Below, in pieces: positions 1-7,684 of a stretch of DNA of 12,635 nucleotides (its first letter is position 1; each line of letters opens with the position of its first letter). The translations under genes were made by a program, and so were the position numbers. The stretch comes from JAXJSP01 sp036310005 (lineage in GTDB: Bacteria; Bacillota; Clostridia; Oscillospirales; Acutalibacteraceae). The stretch covers positions 1 through 12,635 of the forward strand of contig JAXJSP010000011.1 of assembly GCA_036310005.1 (NCBI GenBank), in the 5' to 3' direction. The notes under the pieces are model-generated. The model saw only the letters and a program-made list of their open reading frames with translations, was not told the DNA's origin and ran no database searches.

Positions 1-87
1 CAATACATCCATTTCTACAACAACGAAAGAATTCAATTAAAAACAAAACTGACTCCGATTGAAAAACGAAATCAGTTTGTTGCTTAA
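1..87 (+). CDS. IS3-family transposase (OrfB), C-terminal end only
   Basis: The window opens inside an open frame that reads YIHFYNNERIQLKTKLTPIE and then KRNQFVA before a TAA at 85-87. The pattern YI-FYNNERIQ-K---L(T/S)P-E is the typical C-terminus of the DDE integrase-like OrfB transposase of IS3-family elements (IS150-like group). Only 28 residues are present, so the catalytic triad lies outside the window and activity cannot be judged. The protein would cut and join the element ends, acting in the cytoplasm on DNA. It converges on the cysteine desulfurase gene next to it. Confidence 0.85.
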   Translation, partial: QYIHFYNNERIQLKTKLTPIEKRNQFVA

Positions 88-149
88 AATTTAATTTTAT
101 CTACCATTAGGTGCTTTTTTGTGATGTCCGTACAATTTGGGGCAGTTCA
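1..149 (+). mobile_element. Right end of an IS3-family insertion sequence
   Basis: The transposase stop is followed by about 62 bases. The last of these read inward from 149 (minus strand) as TGAACTGCCCCAAATTGTAC, which resembles the usual IS3/IS150 terminal inverted repeat (TG at the tip, then a G+C-rich block and an A/T block). I place the boundary at 149 because IS3 elements end in ...CA and that dinucleotide is at 148-149. The other end and the target duplication are outside the window, so the exact tip is inferred. The IS replaces the 3' end of the minus-strand cysteine desulfurase gene. Confidence 0.7.
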
Positions 150-1291
150 TAAATAGCTATGCTTTTTTTAGAAATTCTATTTAAAACTTCAATCAATTTA
201 TCAATTTGTTGCTTGTTTGTAAACATTGAAGGGCATACTCTTACTGCACCGGTGTCTATAGTTCCAAGCCTTGCATGTGCCATTGGCGCACAATGAAAAC
301 CCGGTCGTGTAGCAATACCGTGTTTGTTCAGTAAGTCTGCTGTTTGAGTTGAATTTAAAGAATCAGCATTAAATGGAATAACAGGACAGAAATTATCATC
401 AAAGGTATCTGAATAAGTGATTATATTTTTTAAATTTCTCAATTCGCTGAATAAATATTTAAATAAGTGCATTTCATGCATATATGCTTGCTTATTTTTG
501 ATAAAATCAATGCCTGCATTAATTCCGACAATACCCGGCAAGTTTAATGTCCCGCTTTCAAATCTTTCCGGAGATTCATTTGGCTGTATTAATTGTAATG
601 ATTGAGTACCTGTACCGCCTTCAATCAAAGTATCAGGTAATTTGTTGTTTATAATTAATATACCTGTACCCATCGGTGCATAAAGTCCTTTATGCGGTGC
701 TACACAAAGATAATCAATACACATCTCATTTATGTCAATATCTAACAGCCCCGCAGTTTGTGCTGCGTCGACAACAAATAAAATACCGTGTTCCTTACAG
801 TATTTTCCTATTTTATCTATAGGGTTAATTGCACCGCAAACATTTGATGAATGAGTACATATAACCATTTTTATATTAGAGTTTACTGTGTTTAAAAATG
901 AACGGAATGTTTGTTCTTTATTTCCGACTATTGTTTCAAATACATTAATTTTAATATGCTTTTCTTTTTCTAACTTGTGTAGAGGTCGTAAAACTGCGTT
1001 ATGCTCCATTGAAGAAATCAAAACTTCATCGTAATAATTCAGCAATCCTTTTAAAACGATATTTATGCTTTGGGTACAATTTTGGGTAAAAACAACATTT
1101 TCCGGCTTATCAAAATGAAAGTAATCACTGACTTTTTCTCTGGTATTATATACTTTTAAAGCGGCCTGTTGTGATAAATTATGACCGCTTCTTCCGGGAT
1201 TTGCGCTGTAATTATTCAAACAGTTATTAACCGACATTATAACATTTTTAGGCTTTGGAAATGTTGTAGCAGCGTTATCTAAATAAATCAT
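107..1291 (-). CDS. Cysteine desulfurase family protein (class V aminotransferase fold, EF2568-like), 3' end replaced by IS
   Basis: This 394-residue PLP enzyme of the NifS/SufS fold would take sulfur (or selenium) from cysteine and pass it on as a persulfide. Visible landmarks are the N-terminal IYLDNAATTFPKP, His97 in MEHNAV, Asp175 in VVDAAQTAG, the Schiff-base lysine Lys201 in APHKGLYAP, the SGT at 246-248, and the probable catalytic Cys334 in RPGFHCAP. It best matches the branch typified by EF2568, which is often found with DUF3343 proteins and in some selenium-related loci; DUF3343 is indeed just upstream here, 4 bases away, so the two are probably cotranscribed. Residues 382-394 (ELPQIVRTSQKST) and the stop lie in the IS3 end, so the native tail is lost; the fold core looks complete. 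The substrate partner cannot be told from sequence. Confidence 0.9.
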   Translation of the reverse strand: MIYLDNAATTFPKPKNVIMSVNNCLNNYSANPGRSGHNLSQQAALKVYNTREKVSDYFHFDKPENVVFTQNCTQSINIVLKGLLNYYDEVLISSMEHNAVLRPLHKLEKEKHIKINVFETIVGNKEQTFRSFLNTVNSNIKMVICTHSSNVCGAINPIDKIGKYCKEHGILFVVDAAQTAGLLDIDINEMCIDYLCVAPHKGLYAPMGTGILIINNKLPDTLIEGGTGTQSLQLIQPNESPERFESGTLNLPGIVGINAGIDFIKNKQAYMHEMHLFKYLFSELRNLKNIITYSDTFDDNFCPVIPFNADSLNSTQTADLLNKHGIATRPGFHCAPMAHARLGTIDTGAVRVCPSMFTNKQQIDKLIEVLNRISKKSIAIYELPQIVRTSQKST

Positions 1292-1295
1292 TATA

Positions 1296-1514
1296 TCATC
1301 TCTCTGCGTGACCGATAATTTTTATATTGTGTTTTGTTAATATATTTAATGCTTCGTCTAAGTTATTATATATAATAATACTGTAACCACATCCGTGGCT
1401 GTCTAAAGAAGATGGCGTTTTTTCAATATATGCTTTGAATTTATTATTTCTTAATAAATCACGTCCTTTAATTGCATAAGTTATTGAACTGACCATAATT
1501 AAATATTTTCCCAT
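1296..1514 (-). CDS. DUF3343 (putative Se/S carrier-like) small protein
   Basis: This 72-residue protein starts MGKYLIMVSSITYAIKGRDL and contains the conserved segment around SSLDSHGCGYSIII followed by a short helix and KIIGHAER. The family (PF11823) is described as Se/S carrier-like; the Cys in HGCGYS is the candidate carrier residue. The frame stays open upstream, but I choose the ATG at 1514 because it has a strong GGAGG at 1522-1526 (read on the minus strand), whereas the longer form would begin inside the hairpin and ispF region. It is followed closely by the cysteine desulfurase, which fits a sulfur/selenium donor-carrier pair. That functional link is an inference from family context. 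Confidence 0.82.
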   Translation of the reverse strand: MGKYLIMVSSITYAIKGRDLLRNNKFKAYIEKTPSSLDSHGCGYSIIIYNNLDEALNILTKHNIKIIGHAER

Positions 1515-1521
1515 TTTTATT

Positions 1522-1526
1522 CCTCC
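1522..1526 (-). promoter_or_regulatory. Ribosome binding site that fixes the DUF3343 start
   Basis: GGAGG on the minus strand, 7 bases before the ATG at 1514. It decides for the 72-residue form over a 103-residue upstream extension. Confidence 0.8.
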
Positions 1527-1534
1527 CATCATAT

Positions 1535-1578
1535 AAAAAATCCCGTTGCACGATACATTAATATAGTATGCAACGGGA
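1535..1578 (-). terminator. Rho-independent terminator / possible attenuator between ispF and DUF3343
   Basis: The arms TCCCGTTGCA (1541-1550) and TGCAACGGGA (1569-1578) are perfect 10-bp complements, with three more pairs (TAC/GTA) after a bulge. On the minus strand the hairpin is followed by six T, then the DUF3343 ribosome site within about 9 bases. It ends the ispF message and, since no promoter fits between hairpin and ribosome site, it may also set how much message reaches DUF3343 and the cysteine desulfurase. A shorter T run follows on the plus strand as well. Confidence 0.85.
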
Positions 1579-1588
1579 ATTTTTATTG

Positions 1589-2062
1589 TTATTTTTCGAT
1601 AAGGCAAATTGAATGAGAACTTATTCCTTCAAGGTTTCCGGTAAAGCCTAAACCTTCTTCGGTAGTAGCTTTAATATTGACTTGATTAATATCTATATTA
1701 CAAGCATTACTGATTATTTCTCTCATGCCGTCAATATAATCTCTTAATTTTGGTTTTTGTGCTATAACTGTACAATCGATGTTATTTATTTTATAGCCTG
1801 AGTTTTGAATTTTATCAACAACTTCTTTTAACAAATTAATGCTGTTAGCGTCTTTATATTTTATATCAGTATCCGGAAACAGTTTTCCGATGTCTCCGAG
1901 ACACGCTGCACCTAATAATGCATCACAGACAGAATGAGTCAAAACATCGGCATCAGAATGACCTAAAAGACCGTATTCATAAGGAATTTTAACTCCGCCT
2001 AATATTAATTTTCTGTTTTTTGCGAATTTATGCACATCATAACCGTGTCCGATTCTTAACAT
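1589..2062 (-). CDS. ispF: 2-C-methyl-D-erythritol 2,4-cyclodiphosphate synthase
   Basis: IspF makes the cyclic diphosphate of the MEP isoprenoid pathway, releasing CMP; it is a cytoplasmic homotrimer using a divalent metal. The 157-residue length is standard. Landmarks are the N-terminal RIGHGYDVHKF (metal ligands Asp and His), LLGHSDADVLTHSVCDALLG, GDIGKLFPDTD, and the C-terminal KATTEEGLGFTG nucleotide-binding segment. The start ATG at 2062 is preceded by AAGGTG. It is a single-gene unit with its own promoter at 2093-2120 and the terminator at 1535-1578; no ispD is adjacent here. It diverges from cdaA. Confidence 0.97.
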   Translation of the reverse strand: MLRIGHGYDVHKFAKNRKLILGGVKIPYEYGLLGHSDADVLTHSVCDALLGAACLGDIGKLFPDTDIKYKDANSINLLKEVVDKIQNSGYKINNIDCTVIAQKPKLRDYIDGMREIISNACNIDINQVNIKATTEEGLGFTGNLEGISSHSICLIEK

Positions 2063-2092
2063 TTTTCACACCTTATTTCAAAACTTTATTAC

Positions 2093-2120
2093 ATTGTAAC
2101 ATAAAAGTTTGAATTGTCAA
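2093..2120 (-). promoter_or_regulatory. SigA-type promoter of ispF
   Basis: On the minus strand TTGACA (2115-2120) is separated by 16 bases from TACAAT (2093-2098), about 30 bases upstream of the ispF ATG. It lies back to back with the cdaA promoter. Confidence 0.7.
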
Positions 2121-2140
2121 AAAATTTTTGATTATTTGTA

Positions 2141-2170
2141 TTGTAAAACTATGTCTTTATGTGGTATTAT
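2141..2170 (+). promoter_or_regulatory. Probable SigA-type promoter of cdaA-cdaR
   Basis: TTGTAA (2141-2146), an 18-base spacer, and TATTAT (2165-2170), with a further TATATT-like stretch just after. The ribosome site AGAGGTGAT follows, then ATG at 2209. The -35 box is weak, so this call is less certain than the other promoters in the window. Confidence 0.55.
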
Positions 2171-2208
2171 ATTAATATATGTATTAAATTCAGGTAAGAG
2201 GTGATGAT

Positions 2209-3096
2209 ATGACAGAGTTGATAAATTCGGTTATTAACTTTTTTTCACAAGTTTATGTGACTTTCCTGGCTGTTATGAGTTCATTCCGTTTTATAGATTT
2301 AATTGATATTTTAGTAGTGGCTTTTTTAATTTATAAAGTTATACAGTTTGCAAAAGGCACAAGAACAAAACAGTTAATTTACGGTGTATTACTGTTTTTG
2401 TTGATTTGGTTTATTTCCAGCATATTTGAAATGAAGTCTTTATATACTCTGCTTTCATCTGTTTTAACGCAGGGCGTTGTAGCGCTTGCAGTAATTTTTC
2501 AACCTGAAATCAGAACCGCGCTTGAGTTGTTATCTAAAAGCAAATTCAAAGTGTATAAAAGCGATTATTCTAATGAAGAAATTGTAAATTGTATTGATTC
2601 TGTATGTTCAGCTTGTTCAGATTTCCAAAAGGACAGGGTAGGGGCTCTTATTGTTTTTGAAAGAGAAGTTAAACTTGGAGATATTGTTCGGTCCGGTGTT
2701 GTTGTTGATTCAAAAGCAAAGCCCGAATTAATCAGTAATATCTTTTATCCTAACACTCCTTTACACGACGGTGCGATGATTATAAGAAACGGCAGAATTC
2801 TTGCAGCAGGTTGTATTTTACCTTTAACATCTAATATTAATATTCATAAATCTCTCGGCACTCGGCACAGAGCATCGCTCGGAATGAGTGAAAACTCCGA
2901 TGCGATTGTAGTTGTCGTCAGTGAGGAAACCGGTATAATTTCGATTGCACAAGGCGGAGTTTTAAAAAGGAATTTTAATCAGAGTTCACTAAATGATTAT
3001 TTAAGTGATCAATTATTGGATAAAGATATTGAAAAGACTAACGGTATTATTTCGTTACTGAATAAATTAAAGAGAGGTAAAAAAGATGAAAAATAA
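2209..3096 (+). CDS. cdaA: Diadenylate cyclase CdaA (c-di-AMP synthase)
   Basis: CdaA joins two ATP into cyclic di-AMP, the second messenger for potassium/osmolyte balance and wall homeostasis in Firmicutes. The 295-residue protein has hydrophobic membrane segments near residues 32-48, 55-72 and 80-98, followed by a DAC (DisA_N) domain. The catalytic DGA motif is at 187-189 (PLHDGAMII) and the RHR motif at 219-221 (GTRHRASLG), so it should be active. The start is supported by AGAGGTGAT just upstream. It overlaps cdaR by 11 bases, indicating coupled translation; CdaR is the known membrane partner of CdaA. glmM, usually third in this operon, is not present. Confidence 0.97.
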   Translation: MTELINSVINFFSQVYVTFLAVMSSFRFIDLIDILVVAFLIYKVIQFAKGTRTKQLIYGVLLFLLIWFISSIFEMKSLYTLLSSVLTQGVVALAVIFQPEIRTALELLSKSKFKVYKSDYSNEEIVNCIDSVCSACSDFQKDRVGALIVFEREVKLGDIVRSGVVVDSKAKPELISNIFYPNTPLHDGAMIIRNGRILAAGCILPLTSNINIHKSLGTRHRASLGMSENSDAIVVVVSEETGIISIAQGGVLKRNFNQSSLNDYLSDQLLDKDIEKTNGIISLLNKLKRGKKDEK

Positions 3097-4399
3097 TATC
3101 TCTCGTATTTTTAGCAACAATAAATTCGTGATGCTGTTTTCACTTATTGCATCTTTTGTTTTGTGGTTTGCATTATCATCACAAAATATTCAGCAGGTAT
3201 CAATTACTAAAAATATTGCAATCAGTTGGGATGCTTCTATTGATTCAATGCAACAAAACTATGAAAATTTTGATGTAATTACTGTTGACGGCAAATTGCC
3301 AAGTGAATATAAAAAGATTTCTGTAACTGTAATTGGTGCCGCATCTTCTGTAAGTTCAATTTCCGACAGCGATATCAGTATTTCACCTGATTTGACAGGT
3401 TTTACTGAACCTCAGACAAAAACTATCAATCTTAATGCGCAAATTATTAACAATTCTTTCAGCAGTTGCACTATCTCAAAAATAGAGCCTGAAACTGTCG
3501 AAGTCAGAGTAGATAAATATGTTGAAAAAGAAGAGTTTACAGTACAGGCGCAATACAAAAACCTGATTTTAAAACCGGGAATGGAAAATACTTTTGTTTT
3601 AGGAACAGCATCATTTAAAAATTCAAATAATAAGATTTTGATTTCAGGTCCGAAAACTGAAGTTGATTCAATTGCAAGCGTAGTTTGTTTAGCAGATTTT
3701 GAAAATCAAGAAACTGATGTTGCTGTTGAAAAAACAGGCAAAATAGTATTATATGATAAAAACGGAAAGGAAATAAGTCAGAGATTATTAACTTTAAGTT
3801 ACAAGGAATCTGAAATATCGGTACCGATTTTATCAAAGAAAACTGTTAAAATTAAGCCTAATTTTGTAAATGGTCCGAACACATTTATGGGCAAGTATGA
3901 ATTAAGTGTGGATACTATTACAATTAGAGGCACAGCTGATATCATTGAAAATATTAATGAAATTTACACTAAAGATATTGATTTATCTGTTTTAAGTTTA
4001 ACTGAAGTTGAAAATCTAAAAGTAGAACTCAACATACCTTCGGGTGTATCGGTAATGGATGACAATTTCGCTGACAGCGTATATACCGTTGATGCTAAAA
4101 TAGATTTGACTGAACTTTCTTCTACAGTTGTTTCCGTAACTAAAATTAATTTTAAAAATTTACAAAACGATAGCAGCGCAGAAATGATACAGTCAAGTAT
4201 AAATATTAAAGTTGCAGGAACCGAGTCTGAAATTAATGCCATAACTCAAAATAATATAACTGCAACCGTAGATATGAAAGGTCTGAGTTCTGCAACTACC
4301 ATCGAACTGCCTATAACTGTTAAAATCAAAGATTTAAGATCTGTTTATGTAGTTTACGAAAATGGTAAACCTTATACTGCTGAAATTGAAATCAGTTAA
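3086..4399 (+). CDS. cdaR: YbbR-domain protein, CdaA regulator
   Basis: CdaR-type proteins sit on the outer face of the membrane, bound by one N-terminal helix, and modulate CdaA. The 437-residue product has a short basic N-terminus, a membrane helix at about 13-31 (FVMLFSLIASFVLWFAL), then beta-rich extracytoplasmic repeats. Typical YbbR features are visible, for example a PSEYKKISVTVIG segment near 70-83, SKIEPETVEVRVDK near 130, and IEITVKI-like strands toward the end. The ATG at 3086 lies inside the cdaA 3' end with GAGAGG upstream. Transcription ends at the hairpin 4405-4444. Confidence 0.92.
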   Translation: MKNNISRIFSNNKFVMLFSLIASFVLWFALSSQNIQQVSITKNIAISWDASIDSMQQNYENFDVITVDGKLPSEYKKISVTVIGAASSVSSISDSDISISPDLTGFTEPQTKTINLNAQIINNSFSSCTISKIEPETVEVRVDKYVEKEEFTVQAQYKNLILKPGMENTFVLGTASFKNSNNKILISGPKTEVDSIASVVCLADFENQETDVAVEKTGKIVLYDKNGKEISQRLLTLSYKESEISVPILSKKTVKIKPNFVNGPNTFMGKYELSVDTITIRGTADIIENINEIYTKDIDLSVLSLTEVENLKVELNIPSGVSVMDDNFADSVYTVDAKIDLTELSSTVVSVTKINFKNLQNDSSAEMIQSSINIKVAGTESEINAITQNNITATVDMKGLSSATTIELPITVKIKDLRSVYVVYENGKPYTAEIEIS

Positions 4400-4404
4400 T
4401 CAAT

Positions 4405-4444
4405 AAAAGCTAACCTTTTATTTATAAGAGGTTAGCTTTTATAA
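4405..4444 (+). terminator. Rho-independent terminator after cdaR
   Basis: AAAAGCTAACC (4405-4415) pairs with GGTTAGCTTTT (4430-4440); the stem is A-rich before and T-rich after, as in a bidirectional intrinsic terminator. It lies 6 bases past the cdaR stop and separates the c-di-AMP operon from the recD2 group. Confidence 0.88.
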
Positions 4445-4485
4445 CAAAATAAGATATTTTAAATATAATAATTATGGTGATATTT

Positions 4486-4815
4486 ATGGAAATTGCTATA
4501 TTTATTATATATATTTTAGCCTTATTAAAATTCGTTGATTTTCTTTTTTACATAAAAAGGAAACTTTTATACAAGCCGAATGCTGTTATTTGTGTCTTAA
4601 TAAGCAGTAAAAACTATTTATCAGAAATAAGACAGTCTGTCAACAGATTTTTAGACAATAAAAAAATTTATAAAAAACTGATTTTGATTTATACAGATTT
4701 AGACGATAAGCAATTAGATGTTTGCTTTGAACTTATCAACAATATAAAAAATGTTGAATTAATTTCAAGCGAGGTTATCAATGAAGAATTATACAACTGT
4801 ATTTGGAATAGTTGA
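4486..4815 (+). CDS. Small membrane-anchored protein of unknown function, overlapping recD2
   Basis: I do not recognise a named family. The product is 109 residues from the ATG at 4486, which has GGTGAT at 4476-4481; an in-frame ATG 12 bases earlier has no ribosome site. Residues 1-21 (MEIAIFIIYILALLKFVDFL) form a membrane helix followed by a basic cytoplasmic stretch (YIKRKLLYK). The rest looks like a reduced alpha/beta unit: strand AVICVLISS, helix, strand KLILIYTDLDD, helix, strand VELIS. This is reminiscent of the first half of a GT-A glycosyltransferase fold but far too short to be an enzyme; that resemblance is inference. It overlaps recD2 by 35 bases, so translation is probably coupled. 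Confidence 0.7.
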   Translation: MEIAIFIIYILALLKFVDFLFYIKRKLLYKPNAVICVLISSKNYLSEIRQSVNRFLDNKKIYKKLILIYTDLDDKQLDVCFELINNIKNVELISSEVINEELYNCIWNS

Positions 4816-6985
4816 ACATGTAAATTATTATAATCCGACCTCCGGTTTTTCTGTTATAGTAGTTAACAGTGAAGAAAATTTAATCACAATAGTAGGACAG
4901 TTAGGGGAATTTAAGGTTGGTGAATATATTGAAGTTACGGGAGAATTAGATATTCATCCTGTTTTTGGCAAACAAATTAAGGCAGTCGAGTCAAAAAGAA
5001 GTATGCCTACTACATCATTTGATATATTAAAATATCTCTCAAGCGGTGCAATAAAAGGCGTCGGACCGAGCACTGCAAAAAAATTAGTTGATACTTTCGG
5101 TGATGATACATTAAAAATTATAGAATCTGAACCGAAAAAATTAACTGAAATTTACGGTATTTCTTTAAGAAAAGCGTTAAATATTTCAGAAGAATATAAC
5201 AGTCAGTTCGGAATGCGTGATGCAGTTTTGTTTCTTACAGATTATGATATCTCGTATAATGAAACATTAAAAATTTACAAAGAATTCGGCGCATCTACAG
5301 TTGATATAATTAGGTCAAATCCCTTTGTTTTATGCAAAGATGATATCGGATTCAGCTTTGAAAGATGTGACGAAATAGCAAGTAAATTAGGCTTTGGTCA
5401 AGATTCAACTTTTAGAATATATACAGGAATAATATATGTGTTAAAACACAATTTAAACAACGGACACACTTGCCTTCCAAGACATAAACATATTAAAGTA
5501 TGCTCTGCGCTTTTGCAACTTGAAGAAAAAACAATTGACGAAATTATTAACAATATGATTATTTCAAAAGATTTGTTTTCTTTTTATTTTGACAATGTTG
5601 AATACATTATGTTGCCTTTGTATTATAATGCTGAAAAAAACATTTCAAACCGCATTAAAATGATGCTCAATTTTCCCCCTAAAAAAATACCGAATTTCCA
5701 AGATGAAATTGATAAGTTACAAGACCAACTCGGCTTTTGTTTTGAAAGCAAACAGTTTAAAGCGATAGAATACGCCGCTAACAACGGTCTTTTGATACTA
5801 ACAGGCGGTCCGGGTACAGGTAAAACTACAACCTTAAACGGAATTATAAAACTGTTTGAAAATAACTCTATTAAATTTTCGTTAGCGGCTCCCACAGGTA
5901 GAGCCGCAAAAAGAATTTCGGAAATTACTTCAAAAGACGCTTGTACTATACACAGATTATTAGAAGTAGAATGGGATGAAAACGGTAAAGCACATTTTTG
6001 TAAAAATGCTAACAATACTTTAGATGTACAAGCAGTTATAATTGATGAATTTTCTATGATTGATTCGGTTCTGTTCGACTCGTTATTAAAAGCCTTACCG
6101 ATAGGTTGCAGATTAATAATGGTAGGCGATTCAAATCAATTACCGTCTGTAGGAGCAGGGAATGTGTTGCAAGATTTGATTGATTCTGACAAAGTACCGA
6201 CTGTAGAACTAACTGAAGTTTTCAGACAATCAATTAAAAGTGATATAATTAAGAATGCACATAAAATTTTAAACGGAGAAACTATACAGTTTAACAACAC
6301 TCAAACTGATTTCTTTTTTACAAACATTGATAATTCCGCAAAAGTCAATGAAATTGTCAGAGATTTAGTTACAAGACGAATTCCCGATAAATTCAATTTT
6401 GACAGTTTAAATGAAATTCAAGTGCTTTGTCCGTCAAAAAAGCGTGAAAACGGAACAATTAAACTCAATAATATTCTTCAAAACAGTCTGAATCCTAAAG
6501 AAGAAAACAAAAAAGAAATTAGCTTTATGACTCATTCTTTGCGTGTCGGAGATAAAATTATACAGACAAAAAACAACTATGATATTGAATGGGTTACTGA
6601 TAAAGGCGAAGAGGGAACCGGTGTATTTAACGGAGATTTAGGTATAATAACAGATTTCAATTACAACAATCAAACAATAAAAATTAAATTTGATGATAAA
6701 ACCGTTACATATCCTTTTGATAAAACCGAAGAAATTGAATTGGCTTACGCTTTGACAATTCATAAAAGTCAAGGTAGCGAGTTTGAGTGTGTTGTAATTC
6801 CGATTTGCGACATTCCGACTCCGTTGATTTTCAGAAATTTATTATATACTGCCATAACCCGTGCAAAGAAAATTTTAATAATTGTAGGAAGTTTAAATCA
6901 ACTTAATAAGATGATAGAAAACAATAAAAAAACAAAAAGATATACAGCTTTAAAGAGTTTTTTAGTTAATGATTATGAAGATTAA
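4781..6985 (+). CDS. recD2: RecD2-type ATP-dependent 5'-3' DNA helicase
   Basis: RecD2 is a superfamily 1B helicase of bacteria, found outside RecBCD, which unwinds DNA 5' to 3' and acts in replication-fork and repair tolerance. The 734-residue length is normal. The N-terminal OB-like part is followed by a helix-hairpin-helix segment (GAIKGVGPSTAKKL, 89-102). The helicase core has Walker A GGPGTGKT (342-349), motif Ia APTGRAAKRI, Walker B IIDEFSMID (420-428; Phe at the place usually held by Ala, Val or Ser), GDSNQLPSVGAG (449-460), LTEVFRQ, TIHKSQGSEF (659-668) and YTAITRAK (689-696). All catalytic motifs are intact. The start has GAGG 7 bases upstream inside the preceding gene, and the end overlaps comFC by 17 bases. 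Confidence 0.96.
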   Translation: MKNYTTVFGIVEHVNYYNPTSGFSVIVVNSEENLITIVGQLGEFKVGEYIEVTGELDIHPVFGKQIKAVESKRSMPTTSFDILKYLSSGAIKGVGPSTAKKLVDTFGDDTLKIIESEPKKLTEIYGISLRKALNISEEYNSQFGMRDAVLFLTDYDISYNETLKIYKEFGASTVDIIRSNPFVLCKDDIGFSFERCDEIASKLGFGQDSTFRIYTGIIYVLKHNLNNGHTCLPRHKHIKVCSALLQLEEKTIDEIINNMIISKDLFSFYFDNVEYIMLPLYYNAEKNISNRIKMMLNFPPKKIPNFQDEIDKLQDQLGFCFESKQFKAIEYAANNGLLILTGGPGTGKTTTLNGIIKLFENNSIKFSLAAPTGRAAKRISEITSKDACTIHRLLEVEWDENGKAHFCKNANNTLDVQAVIIDEFSMIDSVLFDSLLKALPIGCRLIMVGDSNQLPSVGAGNVLQDLIDSDKVPTVELTEVFRQSIKSDIIKNAHKILNGETIQFNNTQTDFFFTNIDNSAKVNEIVRDLVTRRIPDKFNFDSLNEIQVLCPSKKRENGTIKLNNILQNSLNPKEENKKEISFMTHSLRVGDKIIQTKNNYDIEWVTDKGEEGTGVFNGDLGIITDFNYNNQTIKIKFDDKTVTYPFDKTEEIELAYALTIHKSQGSEFECVVIPICDIPTPLIFRNLLYTAITRAKKILIIVGSLNQLNKMIENNKKTKRYTALKSFLVNDYED

Positions 6986-7619
6986 ATGGTTATTAAGAAA
7001 ATATTTGTGCGCAAACATCTGCATCGCTTGTTCTGAAAGCGTTGAATTTCCAAAATACTTATGCAGTAACTGTAAAGAAGAATTAGACAAAACCAAAATG
7101 CATGCGCCAAAAGCAGTTAGTTATAAGAACAGAAGTTATTTAATTCATTGTGTTTATAAATATCAGGGCCCCGGCGGAGATATTGCAAAAGCATTAAAGT
7201 ATGCGTATAAATTTCAAGCAACAGAGTTTATTGCGGCAGAGATTGCTAAAATGATTAAAAGAAAACATTTTGGTAAAATAGATTATATTACGTATGTACC
7301 GATGACTAAATATAAAGAAGTTAAAAGAGAGTTTTCTCAAACGCAGTTAATCGCCGAGCAATTATCAAAAATACTCAATATCAAAACTAAAAAATTATTA
7401 ACAAAACCGTTTGAAACAAAAGAACAACATAAACTTACTCATGAAAAGAGAAAAAACAATTTAAACAGGGCTTTCAGAGCAAAGAAAAAGTGTAAAGGTA
7501 AGAATGTAATTTTGATAGATGATGTATGCACTACAGGTTCAACCTTATGTGAATGTTCGCAGACTTTACATAAAAAGGGTGTCAATAAGGTTATATTAGT
7601 ATCTTTTGTAGGTACATAA
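6969..7619 (+). CDS. comFC: ComF-family phosphoribosyltransferase-like protein
   Basis: ComFC-type proteins are cytoplasmic and needed for DNA uptake in competent species, but are widely kept in non-competent Firmicutes. The 216-residue product has the N-terminal zinc knuckle (Cys18, Cys21, Cys32, Cys35), the VPMTKYKEVKREFSQTQLIA segment, the family signature KEQHKLTHEKRKNNLNRAF, and the PRPP-loop ILIDDVCTTGSTL (181-193). The ATG at 6969 lies inside recD2; a second ATG at 6975 is an equally possible start and neither has a good ribosome site, suggesting coupled translation. No terminator follows; a new promoter begins 3 bases past the stop. Confidence 0.93.
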   Translation: MIMKIKWLLRKYLCANICIACSESVEFPKYLCSNCKEELDKTKMHAPKAVSYKNRSYLIHCVYKYQGPGGDIAKALKYAYKFQATEFIAAEIAKMIKRKHFGKIDYITYVPMTKYKEVKREFSQTQLIAEQLSKILNIKTKKLLTKPFETKEQHKLTHEKRKNNLNRAFRAKKKCKGKNVILIDDVCTTGSTLCECSQTLHKKGVNKVILVSFVGT

Positions 7620-7621
7620 AG

Positions 7622-7650
7622 TTGACACTGTAACAATTATTTAATATAAT
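7622..7650 (+). promoter_or_regulatory. Perfect consensus SigA promoter for the flippase-mreB unit
   Basis: TTGACA (7622-7627), a 17-base spacer, and TATAAT (7645-7650), immediately after the comFC stop. The predicted start is near 7657, about 28 bases before the flippase start codon. Confidence 0.88.
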
Positions 7651-7670
7651 TTATGCCATAACGCATTAAA

Positions 7671-7680
7671 AGAGGTGAGT
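7671..7680 (+). promoter_or_regulatory. Ribosome binding site that decides for a TTG start
   Basis: AGAGGTGAGT ends 4 bases before the TTG at 7685. No ATG in the frame lies at a usable distance, so this site supports the TTG start of the flippase. Confidence 0.75.
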
Positions 7681-7684
7681 TTGA

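Noticed and set aside
417..605. Plus-strand open frame opposite the cysteine desulfurase
   Set aside because: It is the antisense of a well-conserved gene and has no ribosome site or recognisable features.
4441..4469. TATAAT at 4464-4469 as a promoter for the small gene and recD2
   Set aside because: No acceptable -35 box lies 16-18 bases upstream, and a start here would leave almost no leader before the ribosome site. It remains possible but is not supported enough to list.
5623..6015. Minus-strand open frame of 130 codons opposite recD2
   Set aside because: It lies across the Walker A region of recD2, whose motifs are intact; it is a shadow of the coding strand.
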